Virus record (IMG/VR): IMGVR_UViG_3300030116_004711
Span: 1 to 35,204 of that record
Direction: 5' to 3' (one strand)
DNA from: a virus
DNA length: 35,204 nucleotides
A program made the translations under genes and the position numbers. Shown here piece by piece: positions 15,495-22,796 of the stretch. How positions within the stretch are numbered: position 1 is the stretch's first letter; every line of letters begins with the position of its first letter. The notes beneath the pieces were generated by a model. That model saw only the letters and a list, made by a program, of their open reading frames with translations. It searched no databases and was not told the DNA's origin.

Positions 15495-15893
15495 TTAATC
15501 AGTTATATATGCTCTAAAACGCATGATGCCATGTCTTATGACACCATCCCCCTCTATAATCTGAGTCGTGAACTCACATCTCAAATTAATTAGATTTGCT
15601 CCTGATACTATCAGAGCCTGTTCGTGCAGTAAAGTGTAGACTCTCTGCATAATTTGTTTCACTTCCTTAAAACCCCTATAATTACTAAAAACGTCAATCT
15701 GAAATATATATGACCTAGCATCTGTTCCCTTCATTCCATCATCATTAGTTGTAGCTGAACCTATTTGAACTACAGGTAGAGTAGTATCATCAGGCACACT
15801 GTCAAAAACTCCTGTAACTAAACCTCCTAGAGTGGAGTCTCCATTTAATGTAGAATACAATGTTTCTTGTAAAGGAAAAGAATGTAGACTCAT
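15495..15893 (-). CDS. DUF3168 tail completion protein (GTA gp8-like)
   Basis: A 132-aa member of the DUF3168 family: an N-terminal helix (Leu-Gln-Glu-Thr-Leu-Tyr-Ser-Thr-Leu), then Val-Phe-Asp-Ser-Val-Pro, Leu-Pro-Val-Val-Gln-Ile-Gly and Ile-Asp-Val-Phe-Ser strands. These proteins cap the head-proximal end of the tail tube (tail terminator role, like lambda U). The ATGA overlap with the previous gene and position just before the tail tube gene agree with the GTA order. Confidence 0.85.
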   Translation of the reverse strand: MSLHSFPLQETLYSTLNGDSTLGGLVTGVFDSVPDDTTLPVVQIGSATTNDDGMKGTDARSYIFQIDVFSNYRGFKEVKQIMQRVYTLLHEQALIVSGANLINLRCEFTTQIIEGDGVIRHGIMRFRAYITD

Positions 15894-16198
15894 ATCATAA
15901 CCCTTGCCACATTCATATCTTTACTAACTATTCTTCCTATGATTTCGTGTTTATTTAAATCATAAGATTCTTTCTTAATTGCTGAAGACACTATCATTTT
16001 ATCAGAATTACAACCACCTATAACATAATCACCTATTTCAAAAGAATTTTCTATTATCAAGGAATAAACTCCTTCAGACATTACTCTTGCAGGTTTACTA
16101 TCCTCTACTACGACAAATACCTTACAATCCTCATAGTGATCTATTAAATCGCCTTGAGAATTAAATGCCATAATCTTATAATTTACTTTCTTTTCCAT
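15890..16198 (-). CDS. hypothetical head-tail module protein, 102 aa
   Basis: A soluble beta-rich protein inserted between the HK97 gp10-like and DUF3168 genes, where GTA has no equivalent. It contains a Val-Phe-Val-Val-Val stretch and a Gly-Asp-Tyr-Val-Ile-Gly-Gly turn but no recognised motif. AAAGGA is close to the ATG. It ends in ATGA with the DUF3168 start. It may be a minor connector or neck accessory. Confidence 0.65.
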   Translation of the reverse strand: MEKKVNYKIMAFNSQGDLIDHYEDCKVFVVVEDSKPARVMSEGVYSLIIENSFEIGDYVIGGCNSDKMIVSSAIKKESYDLNKHEIIGRIVSKDMNVARVMI

Positions 16199-16254
16199 AT
16201 TCCTTTAATCTTATCTTTTATATACTTTAACATATTTTTAATTTTTTTTATCAT
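16183..16254 (-). CDS. 23-aa basic amphipathic peptide
   Basis: A very short ORF with a strong GGAGGG six bases before its ATG, the ATG overlapping the stop of the HK97 gp10-like gene (ATGA) and the 3' end overlapping the next gene by 16 bases. The product is nine Lys and one Arg with spaced Ile, Leu, Met and Trp, giving an amphipathic cationic helix. It could be a real micropeptide or only a coupling device that carries ribosomes to the next gene. No family is known. Confidence 0.4.
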   Translation of the reverse strand: MIKKIKNMLKYIKDKIKGIWKRK

Positions 16255-16694
16255 TTTAATCCCTCCTTTATTCCTTTTTTAAGTTGTTCAGAGTATTTTT
16301 TTCTATTTTTTTCGGCTGCAGGTTGCATAAAAGGTCTTGCTCCCATCTTGATTGTGCCAAATTCTAGAAACTGGCTATAATCAGCATTACTTATTACACT
16401 TCCTCCTAATCCATTAACATCTATTTTAAGATATATTTGGTTTGCTAAAAATCCAGTATCTCCTGCAGGAGCATCTCCCACCTCAGATATTTTAATTGTT
16501 CTTGTAGGATTATATCTAGTAACTGTTTTACCTTTTCTAGCATTTTGACTTATGCTAGTAACAGCATCATTTCTAATAGCATTAGCTATTAAATTAACAG
16601 TTCTAACAACATTTTTATTAATCTGTGAACCTTGCTTATTTAGTTTGTTTTCAAAGTCTTTTTGATTGATTGCTTTAAGTGTGATTCCTGCCAT
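16251..16694 (-). CDS. head-tail joining protein, HK97 gp10-like
   Basis: A 147-aa protein of the HK97-gp10_like family, which sits at the neck between the capsid connector and the tail. The diagnostic C-terminal motif is visible: Tyr-Ser-Gln-Phe-Leu-Glu-Phe-Gly-Thr then Ala-Arg-Pro-Phe-Met-Gln-Pro-Ala, followed by a basic tail. The N-terminal half is helical. It lies after the head-tail adaptor gene and before the tail genes, as expected. Confidence 0.9.
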   Translation of the reverse strand: MAGITLKAINQKDFENKLNKQGSQINKNVVRTVNLIANAIRNDAVTSISQNARKGKTVTRYNPTRTIKISEVGDAPAGDTGFLANQIYLKIDVNGLGGSVISNADYSQFLEFGTIKMGARPFMQPAAEKNRKKYSEQLKKGIKEGLK

Positions 16695-16697
16695 ATA

Positions 16698-17069
16698 TTA
16701 TACATCCTCGTTAGTGCCTTCAGTACATCTAAATAGTAACCATCTATCTCTCTCTTGTATAGTTAAAACATATTTTACAGATAAAATTCTGTTAGTACCA
16801 AAATCATTCCAATATATTCTCATCTGTCCACCATTAGCAGTGTAATTAATATTACTATAAAATCTTGTATAAACATCGTGTGTTAGTTTGTGTTCTACTC
16901 TACCTGCATCGTATGGATTATCACCACTAACAGGCATAACATTAGCAAATACAGTCCTAGTTGTTCCCCAAGAGGTAGTAAAACCTCCTCCAGAGTCTGT
17001 AGACTTTGTTCTACTTTGTAATTGTACTGAATATCTTAAATTACCTAAATTTACTGACTTTTTTGGCAT
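16698..17069 (-). CDS. head-tail adaptor (SPP1 gp16-like)
   Basis: A 123-aa protein of the phage head-tail joining family. The visible signature is Leu-Arg-Tyr-Ser-Val-Gln-Leu-Gln-Ser-Arg near 10-19, Asp-Ser-Gly-Gly-Gly-Phe at 25-30, then a Trp-x-Thr-x-x-x-Val-Phe-Ala-Asn-Val stretch, and an Asp-Arg-Trp-Leu near the end. It forms a ring that extends the connector and closes the DNA channel. Its start overlaps the connector stop (TGATG). Confidence 0.87.
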   Translation of the reverse strand: MPKKSVNLGNLRYSVQLQSRTKSTDSGGGFTTSWGTTRTVFANVMPVSGDNPYDAGRVEHKLTHDVYTRFYSNINYTANGGQMRIYWNDFGTNRILSVKYVLTIQERDRWLLFRCTEGTNEDV

Positions 17070-17731
17070 CAGCTAAACCCTATACCAAATCTCCTTACTG
17101 CAAATGGTCTTAGTAAAGATTGTAATACACCAGACACAGGATTTGCAGTTTCGCCTTTAATGATAGGCTCAGGATTTTCAAAATAATGCACTGCCAAGCT
17201 AATAATCGCCTGTCTAATGGCTATAGGTACATTCCCTGATGCACTACCATATCCTGCCACATAAGTTATTTCCATAGAGTTAGCCACTCTTAGCATTTCT
17301 CCCCAAACTTGCCCTGTTCTTAATACTACTCTTCCTATATCACTAGCAGTGTCTACATAATACACAGAAGTGGATAAAGTAGTAGCAGTATCGCTATCAT
17401 TAAAAGTTTTTATGTGTGTAACAGAAACTAATGGAGGCTGTGGCAAATATATATTTCTAGCTATTTTAGTCATATAAGGAGCAGTAACTAACCCCTCTAC
17501 ATTAGGTAAATTATCATCTTCGTAAGGCAAAGCATCTAAGGAAAGTTTGAGTGTTCTATTTATTAAAGACCTTCCAAGATAATCCTCTACTATTTGAGTA
17601 GCTGTTGCTCTTGCTGTACTTATTAGATTATCGTGTGTAGAGTCGCTTGTAGGTATTCTCAAAGCTCTTTTGACTTCATTATCCTCGATAGGCTCTGCTG
17701 ATGCAGGTGTAACTACAGTAACTCCACTCAT
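17069..17731 (-). CDS. head-tail connector protein (HK97 gp6/GTA gp6 type)
   Basis: A 220-aa member of the phage head-tail connector family that attaches below the portal. The N-terminal helical part has Glu-Val-Lys-Arg-Ala-Leu-Arg-Ile and a Leu-Ile-Ser-Thr-Ala-Arg-Ala-x-Ala-x-x-x-Val-Glu helix (about 35-50). A C-terminal Val-Pro-x-x-Ile-Arg-Gln-Ala-Ile-Ile-Ser-Leu-Ala helix followed by Tyr-Phe-Glu-Asn is typical. It is longer than HK97 gp6 because of a central beta domain, as in GTA. Confidence 0.85.
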   Translation of the reverse strand: MSGVTVVTPASAEPIEDNEVKRALRIPTSDSTHDNLISTARATATQIVEDYLGRSLINRTLKLSLDALPYEDDNLPNVEGLVTAPYMTKIARNIYLPQPPLVSVTHIKTFNDSDTATTLSTSVYYVDTASDIGRVVLRTGQVWGEMLRVANSMEITYVAGYGSASGNVPIAIRQAIISLAVHYFENPEPIIKGETANPVSGVLQSLLRPFAVRRFGIGFS

Positions 17732-17735
17732 TTAA

Positions 17736-17969
17736 TTAGCCCTTCTTTGTTTTTTTCTTTGGCTTTTCTTCTTTAGTTTCTTTTGGCTTTACTACCTTTT
17801 TTTCTATTTTACCTATTTCTTCAGCCCAACCTTCATTAATAAAAACTTGTGCTATACCCTTTTGCCAATCTTCAGTCATGTCGTAAGTAACTCCTGCCTC
17901 ATAGGTCATACTTACACTTCCAATACTGTTTGCCATGCCTGCAGAATCTTTAATCATCTTTATCTTCAT
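17736..17969 (-). CDS. hypothetical protein, 77 aa, Lys-rich tail
   Basis: A small protein in the head module. Residues 1-50 look like a compact domain with Gly-Val-Thr-Tyr-Asp-Met and Asn-Glu-Gly-Trp-Ala-Glu, as in small head-associated proteins that follow capsid genes in many phages. The last 25 residues are mostly Lys, Glu and Pro. AGAGAGG lies eight bases before the ATG. It overlaps the previous gene by 20 bases. Confidence 0.7.
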   Translation of the reverse strand: MKIKMIKDSAGMANSIGSVSMTYEAGVTYDMTEDWQKGIAQVFINEGWAEEIGKIEKKVVKPKETKEEKPKKKTKKG

Positions 17970-18174
17970 AATTGTACCTCTCTTGTTCTAATTCACTAAT
18001 GATTCTTACTGAACCATCATTGTCTGCACCTAATCTTATCTCTTCTTTATCTATCATTTGATGAACTGTATCTTTTGCCACTTCTATTTGTTCATCTCTG
18101 ATAAACTCTAATTCTTCCTCTACTTCTTTTACTCTTTTTCTTAATGCTATTATCTCTTTATGAACATCAAGCAT
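17950..18174 (-). CDS. hypothetical coiled-coil protein, 74 aa
   Basis: A highly charged protein whose residues 3-50 make a continuous coiled-coil helix (heptads of Ile, Leu and Val in a Glu/Lys background), ending in an acidic tail. It lies between the decoration-type gene and the connector genes. AAAGGAG lies five bases from the ATG, partly in the stem of the hairpin at 18184-18208. It may be a small scaffolding-like or head-accessory protein, but no family was recognised. Confidence 0.68.
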   Translation of the reverse strand: MLDVHKEIIALRKRVKEVEEELEFIRDEQIEVAKDTVHQMIDKEEIRLGADNDGSVRIISELEQERYNYEDKDD

Positions 18175-18183
18175 TTAAACTCC

Positions 18184-18208
18184 TTTGGGGAGAATTAATC
18201 CCCCCAAA
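18184..18208 (-). promoter_or_regulatory. hairpin upstream of the 74-aa gene
   Basis: TTTGGGGAGA (18184-18193) can pair with TCCCCCCAAA (18199-18208) with one mismatch and a five-base loop. It lies between the decoration-type gene and the 74-aa gene. On the transcribed (minus) strand no U run follows, and the stem runs into the AAAGGAG site of the next gene. A role in mRNA stabilisation of the capsid transcript or in lowering downstream translation is more plausible than termination. Confidence 0.5.
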
Positions 18209-18223
18209 AAAGTTAAACAATTG

Positions 18224-18685
18224 TTATCCAGTTGGAGAACCATCGTTGCCACCAGAATCTGGCTTATGAATTGGGCTTGTTAGTCCAACTACTCCATGTG
18301 GAGTACCATTAGTATGAGTTCCAGTTTTTGTAACTGCGACTCTTACATATCTCTCTGGACCAATATATCCAATTTTATAAGCTGCATCGTCTTCGGCTGC
18401 TGCATCTACAGTAGCAAAAATACCAGAACTATCAACTGTTCCATAAGTTACTCTTTTAGTGTCTGTAACTGCTGAAAAAGTTGAATTGTCTGATGAGTCT
18501 TGCAAAATGTAATCCCATTTAACTGTTGAACTTAATGTATCACCACTCTCACCAACATTTACTATTATCATAGCACCATTGTCAAATTGAGTGTCTAATC
18601 CATTTGAGTTTGCAGTAGCAGTTAAAGTTGCAGGGTCTAATAACTGTGTAACAGTTAGATTATTCGCTAAATCTTTTTTTGACAT
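18224..18685 (-). CDS. head decoration-like protein
   Basis: A 153-aa all-beta protein directly downstream of the capsid gene. Residues about 8-25 (Asn-Asn-Leu-Thr-Val-Thr-Gln-Leu-Leu-Asp-Pro-Ala-Thr-Leu-Thr-Ala), a Gly-Asp-Thr-Leu-Ser segment near 48-52 and Gly-Pro-Glu-Arg-Tyr-Val-Arg-Val near 109-116 resemble a widespread family of small proteins encoded next to major capsid genes and assumed to decorate or stabilise the head. The end is a Gly/Pro/Asp-rich tail. AGAGGAGA precedes the ATG. The function is inferred from position. Confidence 0.68.
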   Translation of the reverse strand: MSKKDLANNLTVTQLLDPATLTATANSNGLDTQFDNGAMIIVNVGESGDTLSSTVKWDYILQDSSDNSTFSAVTDTKRVTYGTVDSSGIFATVDAAAEDDAAYKIGYIGPERYVRVAVTKTGTHTNGTPHGVVGLTSPIHKPDSGGNDGSPTG

Positions 18686-18697
18686 ATTCTATCTCCT

Positions 18698-19933
18698 CTA
18701 CGCTGATACTGTTTGAGTTCTGATAGCCTCAGCTAATACAACCTGTCCACCGACTCTTTTTCTAGCAAGATATCTAATAGTACCTGTAGACGCCTGAGTA
18801 AATGGGTCTCTTAAGATTGATAAGTTGATTCTATCCACAATGACATATGCTCTTGAGAAATCTCCAAAAGCAATAGGCTTATTTCCTGCTCCTACATCAG
18901 GCATATCAGTAGCCTCTACATAAGGCTGACCTAATATAGTATTAGGAACACCTGTCTGTAAGCTAAATCCTGCTTGAAATACATAAGAGCCACCTGTACC
19001 TGTATTTAACTGTCTGATTTTGCCTAAAGTACCTCTGTTGAACATAAAAGTACCATTTCTAGCATAATCTGTTTTTACAGCTGAATATAGGTCAATAAGA
19101 CCATTAATAGTCAGAGCAGCACCTGCACCTGAGTTAGTAGTACCTACTGACGCATTAGTTAAAAAACCCTCTGGCTGACCTTGAGCAGTACCATTAACAA
19201 ATGAAGTGCCTTCAGCTTTTGCAAACTGGGTAGCAAATTCACTTGATAATTCTGACTCCATGTCAAAAACTGGATCTTCAACATCTTGCTCTGAAATATC
19301 TACTAAAGCATATAATTCGTGAGCAGCGATTTCTTCCATACCATAAGTTAAGCCTGTTGACTCACTTCTAGTACCCACTTCTGATACCCACTGTGCTGAA
19401 AAAGTGCCAGTTCTTGAAGGCATCTGTATACTTCTTTGTGTAGTACTTCTTACTCTAGCAGCAGCTCTAACAGGAGATAGTTCAGTTACCTTTTTGATTA
19501 TCTCTCTGACATACTCTGGAGGTGCTAAGTAACCACCACCTGTATCATTAGAAACAGTTAGAACCTTCTTTTCCATCTCGTCTAAAGACTCTTTACCTTT
19601 TCTTAGATACTTATCGTATGCTAATGCTTTCTCATCAATTTCTGGTGTACTAAAACCAGAATTTGGTCTTTTCATCATTGTTTCTAAATTAGAAACTTTA
19701 TCTGCGACCTGTTTTTGTTCAAGATGAATCTTAGTAGCCTTTTGGTTTACTTCTTCCCATTTATCTAGTGTAGATTCAATTTTCTTTATTTTTTCTTCAA
19801 CAAGTGGGTCTACAGAGCCTTTTTTTTCAAGTTCTGCAATCTTTGCATCGTTAGTGCTTTTGAATTCTTCAAATGCCTTCCCCATGCCTTCAATGCATTC
19901 CTTGAGTTCAGTTTGAGTAATATTTTCACTCAT
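18698..19933 (-). CDS. major capsid protein, HK97 fold
   Basis: A 411-aa HK97-type major capsid protein (phage_cap_E/HK97 group, as GTA gp5). Residues 1-90 are a coiled-coil delta domain that acts as internal scaffold and is normally removed by the prohead protease; the mature domain begins near Asp-Thr-Gly-Gly-Gly-Tyr-Leu-Ala-Pro (about 130-138). Typical core motifs follow: Ile-Gln-Met-Pro-Ser-Arg, Trp-Val-Ser-Glu, Pro-Glu-Gly-Phe-Leu-Thr-Asn and Ile-Ala-Phe-Gly-Asp-Phe-Ser. The AAGGAGAG site lies in the end of the protease gene, which overlaps by ATGA. The exact cleavage site cannot be read from sequence. Confidence 0.95.
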   Translation of the reverse strand: MSENITQTELKECIEGMGKAFEEFKSTNDAKIAELEKKGSVDPLVEEKIKKIESTLDKWEEVNQKATKIHLEQKQVADKVSNLETMMKRPNSGFSTPEIDEKALAYDKYLRKGKESLDEMEKKVLTVSNDTGGGYLAPPEYVREIIKKVTELSPVRAAARVRSTTQRSIQMPSRTGTFSAQWVSEVGTRSESTGLTYGMEEIAAHELYALVDISEQDVEDPVFDMESELSSEFATQFAKAEGTSFVNGTAQGQPEGFLTNASVGTTNSGAGAALTINGLIDLYSAVKTDYARNGTFMFNRGTLGKIRQLNTGTGGSYVFQAGFSLQTGVPNTILGQPYVEATDMPDVGAGNKPIAFGDFSRAYVIVDRINLSILRDPFTQASTGTIRYLARKRVGGQVVLAEAIRTQTVSA

Positions 19934-21042
19934 ATCTTCTCTCCTTTTTTAGTTGACAATATATTTATTACATTTTGAAGAGATGTAACTAACTCACCAC
20001 TATTGTCTTGTTTCCCATCATCCCAATGTTTCACCAGACTACTATAGACTGCTTTAGAGGCAATCTTCGATTCGGTTCTGGAAAGCCCTCCTGCATCTCG
20101 CAGTACCTTTTCCCATTCCCTGATAGTTCGCTCACTAGCCTTAACCCCTGTTACTGTTGCTTTAGGGTTCATAGGAAAAGTGACCAAGCTAATTTCCATT
20201 AGGTCAACCTCTTTGAGGTATCTTTTACGACCTCTTTTATCATAATGTTGCATTTTAGGGTCTGCTTTGTATCCAATACTTAAACCATCTAATGCACCCA
20301 TTTTCATTAATTCGTATGCCTCTTTACCAAGTTGAGTGCCTAATGCTAGGCGACCTCTAACTTTTAATCCTTTAGAATCTTCTTCTATCTCTTCAAAGAC
20401 CCCTATTGGCATTTTAGTATCATGTTGAAAGAGCATTTTTACATTTTTTGGCTTTTTTCTATATAAAGACCTTTTGAAAGCACCCTCCATCACTACATCA
20501 TTTCCTAAATCTTTATTTCCAAATATAGAGCCATAGCCTTCAAATTCACCTTTACGCTCATCTTCATCGTGATATGTTTTTAATTCACAATTAAATTGCA
20601 GTGTTTTAGTTTCAGATTTATCTTCCTCTTCCATATCATATTCTGGCTTGTATTTTAGAGGAGATTCCATGTCATCATTAAATAATTTACTCATATTTTC
20701 ATAATACCCATTTATTTTGTTAATAATACCTTCCCTATCGCCTTCTGGTAAGTCTACTCCACCTCTTGCTCCACTTACTGCACCTGCAGCAGCGAATATG
20801 CCTCTAGGGATTGCTACAAGCCGATTATTTACCACATCTGCTATTGGTAACTTGTATGCTCCGAAGTTATCAGCATTTTCTGACTCAAAAAAGAGAAATG
20901 CTTTTCTATATTCAGTACTAGGTGAATCTTCACTGTTTGTGAAGGCTCTTACTCTGGCGATTGCAGAGTCTGAATCCCACTCCCTATCTCTATCATCTAG
21001 TATAGGTAAAGTTCCTCTAGTTACTGTTTTACTATCGACCAT
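19930..21042 (-). CDS. prohead protease (HK97 type) with N-terminal extra domain
   Basis: A 370-aa protein, about twice the usual 180-200 aa. Residues about 150-300 are the U35 serine protease that trims the capsid delta domain: Phe-Glu-Gly-Tyr-Gly-Ser-Ile-Phe, His207 in Leu-Phe-Gln-His-Asp with Pro-Ile-Gly after it, Ser255 in Gly-Leu-Ser-Ile-Gly-Tyr, and Glu-Ile-Ser-Leu-Val-Thr-Phe-Pro. Residues 18-118 are a separate domain (Tyr-Arg-Lys-Ala-Phe-Leu-Phe near 45-51, Pro-Arg-Gly-Ile-Phe-Ala-Ala-Ala-Gly, Gly-Ala-Arg-Gly-Gly-Val) known from phage head proteins. A coupled ATGA leads to the capsid gene. Confidence 0.9.
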   Translation of the reverse strand: MVDSKTVTRGTLPILDDRDREWDSDSAIARVRAFTNSEDSPSTEYRKAFLFFESENADNFGAYKLPIADVVNNRLVAIPRGIFAAAGAVSGARGGVDLPEGDREGIINKINGYYENMSKLFNDDMESPLKYKPEYDMEEEDKSETKTLQFNCELKTYHDEDERKGEFEGYGSIFGNKDLGNDVVMEGAFKRSLYRKKPKNVKMLFQHDTKMPIGVFEEIEEDSKGLKVRGRLALGTQLGKEAYELMKMGALDGLSIGYKADPKMQHYDKRGRKRYLKEVDLMEISLVTFPMNPKATVTGVKASERTIREWEKVLRDAGGLSRTESKIASKAVYSSLVKHWDDGKQDNSGELVTSLQNVINILSTKKGEKI

Positions 21043-21113
21043 ATTACCCTAATTACTGTATTTAACAGTGTTTTACATTATATGCAAGTTTTTTTCAATA
21101 TTTATACAATATA

Positions 21114-21170
21114 TTGTTGTTTTTTGGTATTTATGCGTAATAATAGTTACAATTATAACTTACAAGGAGA
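21114..21170 (+). promoter_or_regulatory. conserved promoter/leader, copy 2
   Basis: TTGTTG (21114-21119), 19 bases, AATAATAG (21139-21146), then a 16-base near-palindrome at 21145-21160 differing at one base from copy 1, then TTACAAGGAGA. The unit start ATG is at 21180. The element reads rightward, against the surrounding late genes, and lies in the gap between the leftward protease gene and this cassette. The leftward protease transcript may also begin in this gap. Confidence 0.7.
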
Positions 21171-21179
21171 TAAATAAAT

Positions 21180-21767
21180 ATGGAAACAAAAATCGGAAAA
21201 ATGGTAAAAGACTTGGAAAAGGCTCTTGCTCCTACTGATACTATTTATATTGATAGATTAGTAGAATATTATGAGGCTAGACATAAGGCTATGAGAGATT
21301 ATCAAGAACAAAATCGTAGAACTACAATAGCTGATGATTATATGTATTATAGAGAATTGCACGCAGTTTCTGGTGGTAAAACTCTTTATAATCAACTTCA
21401 ATATGAGCCTGCACCTTACTATGCTAGTCAAGACAAAAACTCTTCAGAGTATGACCCTACAAAACCTCTTTTTGGTTATGATGAAAATGGTCGTAACGAT
21501 AGTGTTAAAAACTTGGCAATTAAGAATGCTAAAAGAACTCTTAAAGCTAGAAATTTCAGACTTGCTTTTAAACTTAAAAAAGAAGAAGTTACAGAAATTC
21601 TTGATTCTCAAGTTAAATATACTACTGATGGGTTTCACGGCACTTATAAAGTAAACACCAACAATGGTCCAAAGACTATCAAATTGGAAACGATTGTTGC
21701 AGGTGGTTACAATATTCAATGTGCTCACTACAGAACACTTATTAATTTTTTAAAGGAGGTGGCGTAA
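21180..21767 (+). CDS. hypothetical protein, 195 aa, inserted + strand gene
   Basis: An unrecognised soluble protein. Residues 1-45 are helical and charged, with an aromatic Tyr/Lys-rich middle (about 55-105), and a C-terminal half with Lys-Lys-Glu-Glu-Val-Thr-Glu-Ile-Leu and several beta segments. No signal, membrane segment or cysteine cluster was seen. It lies in an opposite-strand pocket inside the head genes, with its own conserved promoter and terminator, an arrangement typical of a moron. Its codons look like those of its neighbours. Function is unknown; regulation by the shared leader suggests it is co-expressed with the 1933 and 29411 units. Confidence 0.8.
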   Translation: METKIGKMVKDLEKALAPTDTIYIDRLVEYYEARHKAMRDYQEQNRRTTIADDYMYYRELHAVSGGKTLYNQLQYEPAPYYASQDKNSSEYDPTKPLFGYDENGRNDSVKNLAIKNAKRTLKARNFRLAFKLKKEEVTEILDSQVKYTTDGFHGTYKVNTNNGPKTIKLETIVAGGYNIQCAHYRTLINFLKEVA

Positions 21768-21776
21768 GCCACTTCC
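21755..21776 (+). promoter_or_regulatory. intercistronic hairpin with GNRA-type loop
   Basis: GGAGGTGGC (21755-21763) pairs with GCCACTTCC (21768-21776), nine pairs with one G-U, closing a GTAA tetraloop. The TAA stop of the 195-aa gene is inside the loop. The left arm contains a perfect Shine-Dalgarno that has no start codon at usable distance; the right arm is like an anti-Shine-Dalgarno. The next gene has its own AAGGAG further on. A role in coupling or mRNA processing is possible. Confidence 0.6.
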
Positions 21777-21790
21777 GTAAGGAGAACAAT

Positions 21791-22063
21791 ATGTTAAGCG
21801 AATGTCAAAATATAGAAATAAATGCAGAGAAATACTTTGCTAAATTAAAAGTGCCTACTTGGGCTAGAGATTATTCATTTAGTTATACTGGTGATGAAAT
21901 GTTAGAATTAAAGATAGTTTATGGTAGTGCTTTACATAACTGGATTAGAGATAAAGAAGAGTACGACACTCAAAGAATAATAGATATTTTTGGATATGGT
22001 TATGAATGTTATTATTCTTGGGAGTGGGTAGACACTAATACTATTACTTTATACAGAATTTAG
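21791..22063 (+). CDS. hypothetical protein, 90 aa
   Basis: Second gene of the inserted cassette, starting 23 bases after the first with AAGGAG about seven bases before the ATG. It is acidic and aromatic: Trp-Ala-Arg-Asp-Tyr-Ser-Phe-Ser-Tyr near 23-31 and Tyr-Tyr-Ser-Trp-Glu-Trp near 76-81. It predicts a small alpha/beta domain. No family is recognised. Coexpression with the 195-aa gene suggests a pair, such as an effector with its partner, but this is only inferred from the arrangement. Confidence 0.72.
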   Translation: MLSECQNIEINAEKYFAKLKVPTWARDYSFSYTGDEMLELKIVYGSALHNWIRDKEEYDTQRIIDIFGYGYECYYSWEWVDTNTITLYRI

Positions 22064-22084
22064 GTATTACAAGTATAATGAATT

Positions 22085-22112
22085 AAAGAGGGTTAATCGC
22101 CCTCTTTTTTTT
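22085..22112 (+). terminator. intrinsic terminator of the inserted cassette
   Basis: AAAGAGGG (22085-22092) pairs with CCCTCTTT (22100-22107) around a seven-base loop, followed by a T run to 22112. It is a classical rho-independent terminator for the rightward pair of genes and sits at the stop of the leftward gene at 22111, isolating the cassette from the late operon. Confidence 0.9.
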
Positions 22113-22308
22113 AATCTATTTTACTATCTATGTTTTCTATCTTTTCTTTTATTACTGCTATGTCTATAGCCATCTGGTTCATATCTACTACTTTACTTTC
22201 CAAGTCTGTTACTCTAGTAGTTAAAGAGCCATAAGCAACTCCTACCCCTACTACTACTGCAATCACTGTAATAATTGTTTCTATTTTTATATTCATTTTC
22301 TTTAACAT
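22111..22308 (-). CDS. small membrane protein with coiled coil, 65 aa
   Basis: A single predicted transmembrane segment at about 9-27 (Ile/Val/Gly-rich) followed by an amphipathic coiled-coil tail that would face the periplasm or cytoplasm. An upstream in-frame start would give 89 aa, but the ATG at 22308 is preferred because it forms a TAATG overlap with the preceding gene and avoids a 72-base overlap. A holin-like or morphogenesis role is possible; no family is recognised. Confidence 0.7.
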   Translation of the reverse strand: MLKKMNIKIETIITVIAVVVGVGVAYGSLTTRVTDLESKVVDMNQMAIDIAVIKEKIENIDSKID

Positions 22309-22769
22309 TAACCTAAACTCAACAGATATTTTATATAGTAATAACCAAACAATCCTACAGCTATTGCCAGACAAATGCAAATTGTAATCTGTTGCTTTAG
22401 CCTTTTTATTCTAATTTCTTCTTCTACTCGTTCCATTTCTAACTTTCTTTGTCTTGCTATCTCTGCTTGTAGCCTCTCCCATTGTCCTGCTTTACCATAG
22501 ATCATAAATATTTCTCTTAGCTTTGCTCTAGCCTCTGCTACCTCTTCTTTTTTAAAGAATTCATCTATAGCATTAGCCTCTACTCCCCCAAACTTAGAAA
22601 AGAATGAGTTTTTCTTAGCCTTTGCTCCTGCTTGTAGTTCAGCCTCTGCTTTTGCATACTTAGAGATTGGACCAGATAATGAACTTAAATCTTTACCTGC
22701 CTGTATTGCACTTGATATTGCTGAACTTGCAGCCGAAACTGCAGCGAATGCACTCATTGGGTCTATCAT
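22308..22769 (-). CDS. putative virion-associated protein with C-terminal membrane segment
   Basis: A 153-aa protein with an Ala/Ser-rich amphipathic N-terminus (1-35), a long charged helical middle, and a C-terminal hydrophobic segment at about 128-148. Similar proteins starting with Met-Ile/Leu-Asp-Pro-x-Ser/Thr-Ala are found in marine phages without an assigned function. AGGAG lies five bases before the ATG. It precedes the small membrane protein, and the pair probably interact at the membrane or in the virion interior. Confidence 0.72.
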   Translation of the reverse strand: MIDPMSAFAAVSAASSAISSAIQAGKDLSSLSGPISKYAKAEAELQAGAKAKKNSFFSKFGGVEANAIDEFFKKEEVAEARAKLREIFMIYGKAGQWERLQAEIARQRKLEMERVEEEIRIKRLKQQITICICLAIAVGLFGYYYIKYLLSLG

Positions 22770-22796
22770 AATAACTCCTGTATAACATATATAATA

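Noticed and set aside
18184-18208. Hairpin as a transcription terminator after the capsid and decoration genes
   Set aside because: No T run follows on the transcribed strand and the connector genes directly downstream need the same transcript.
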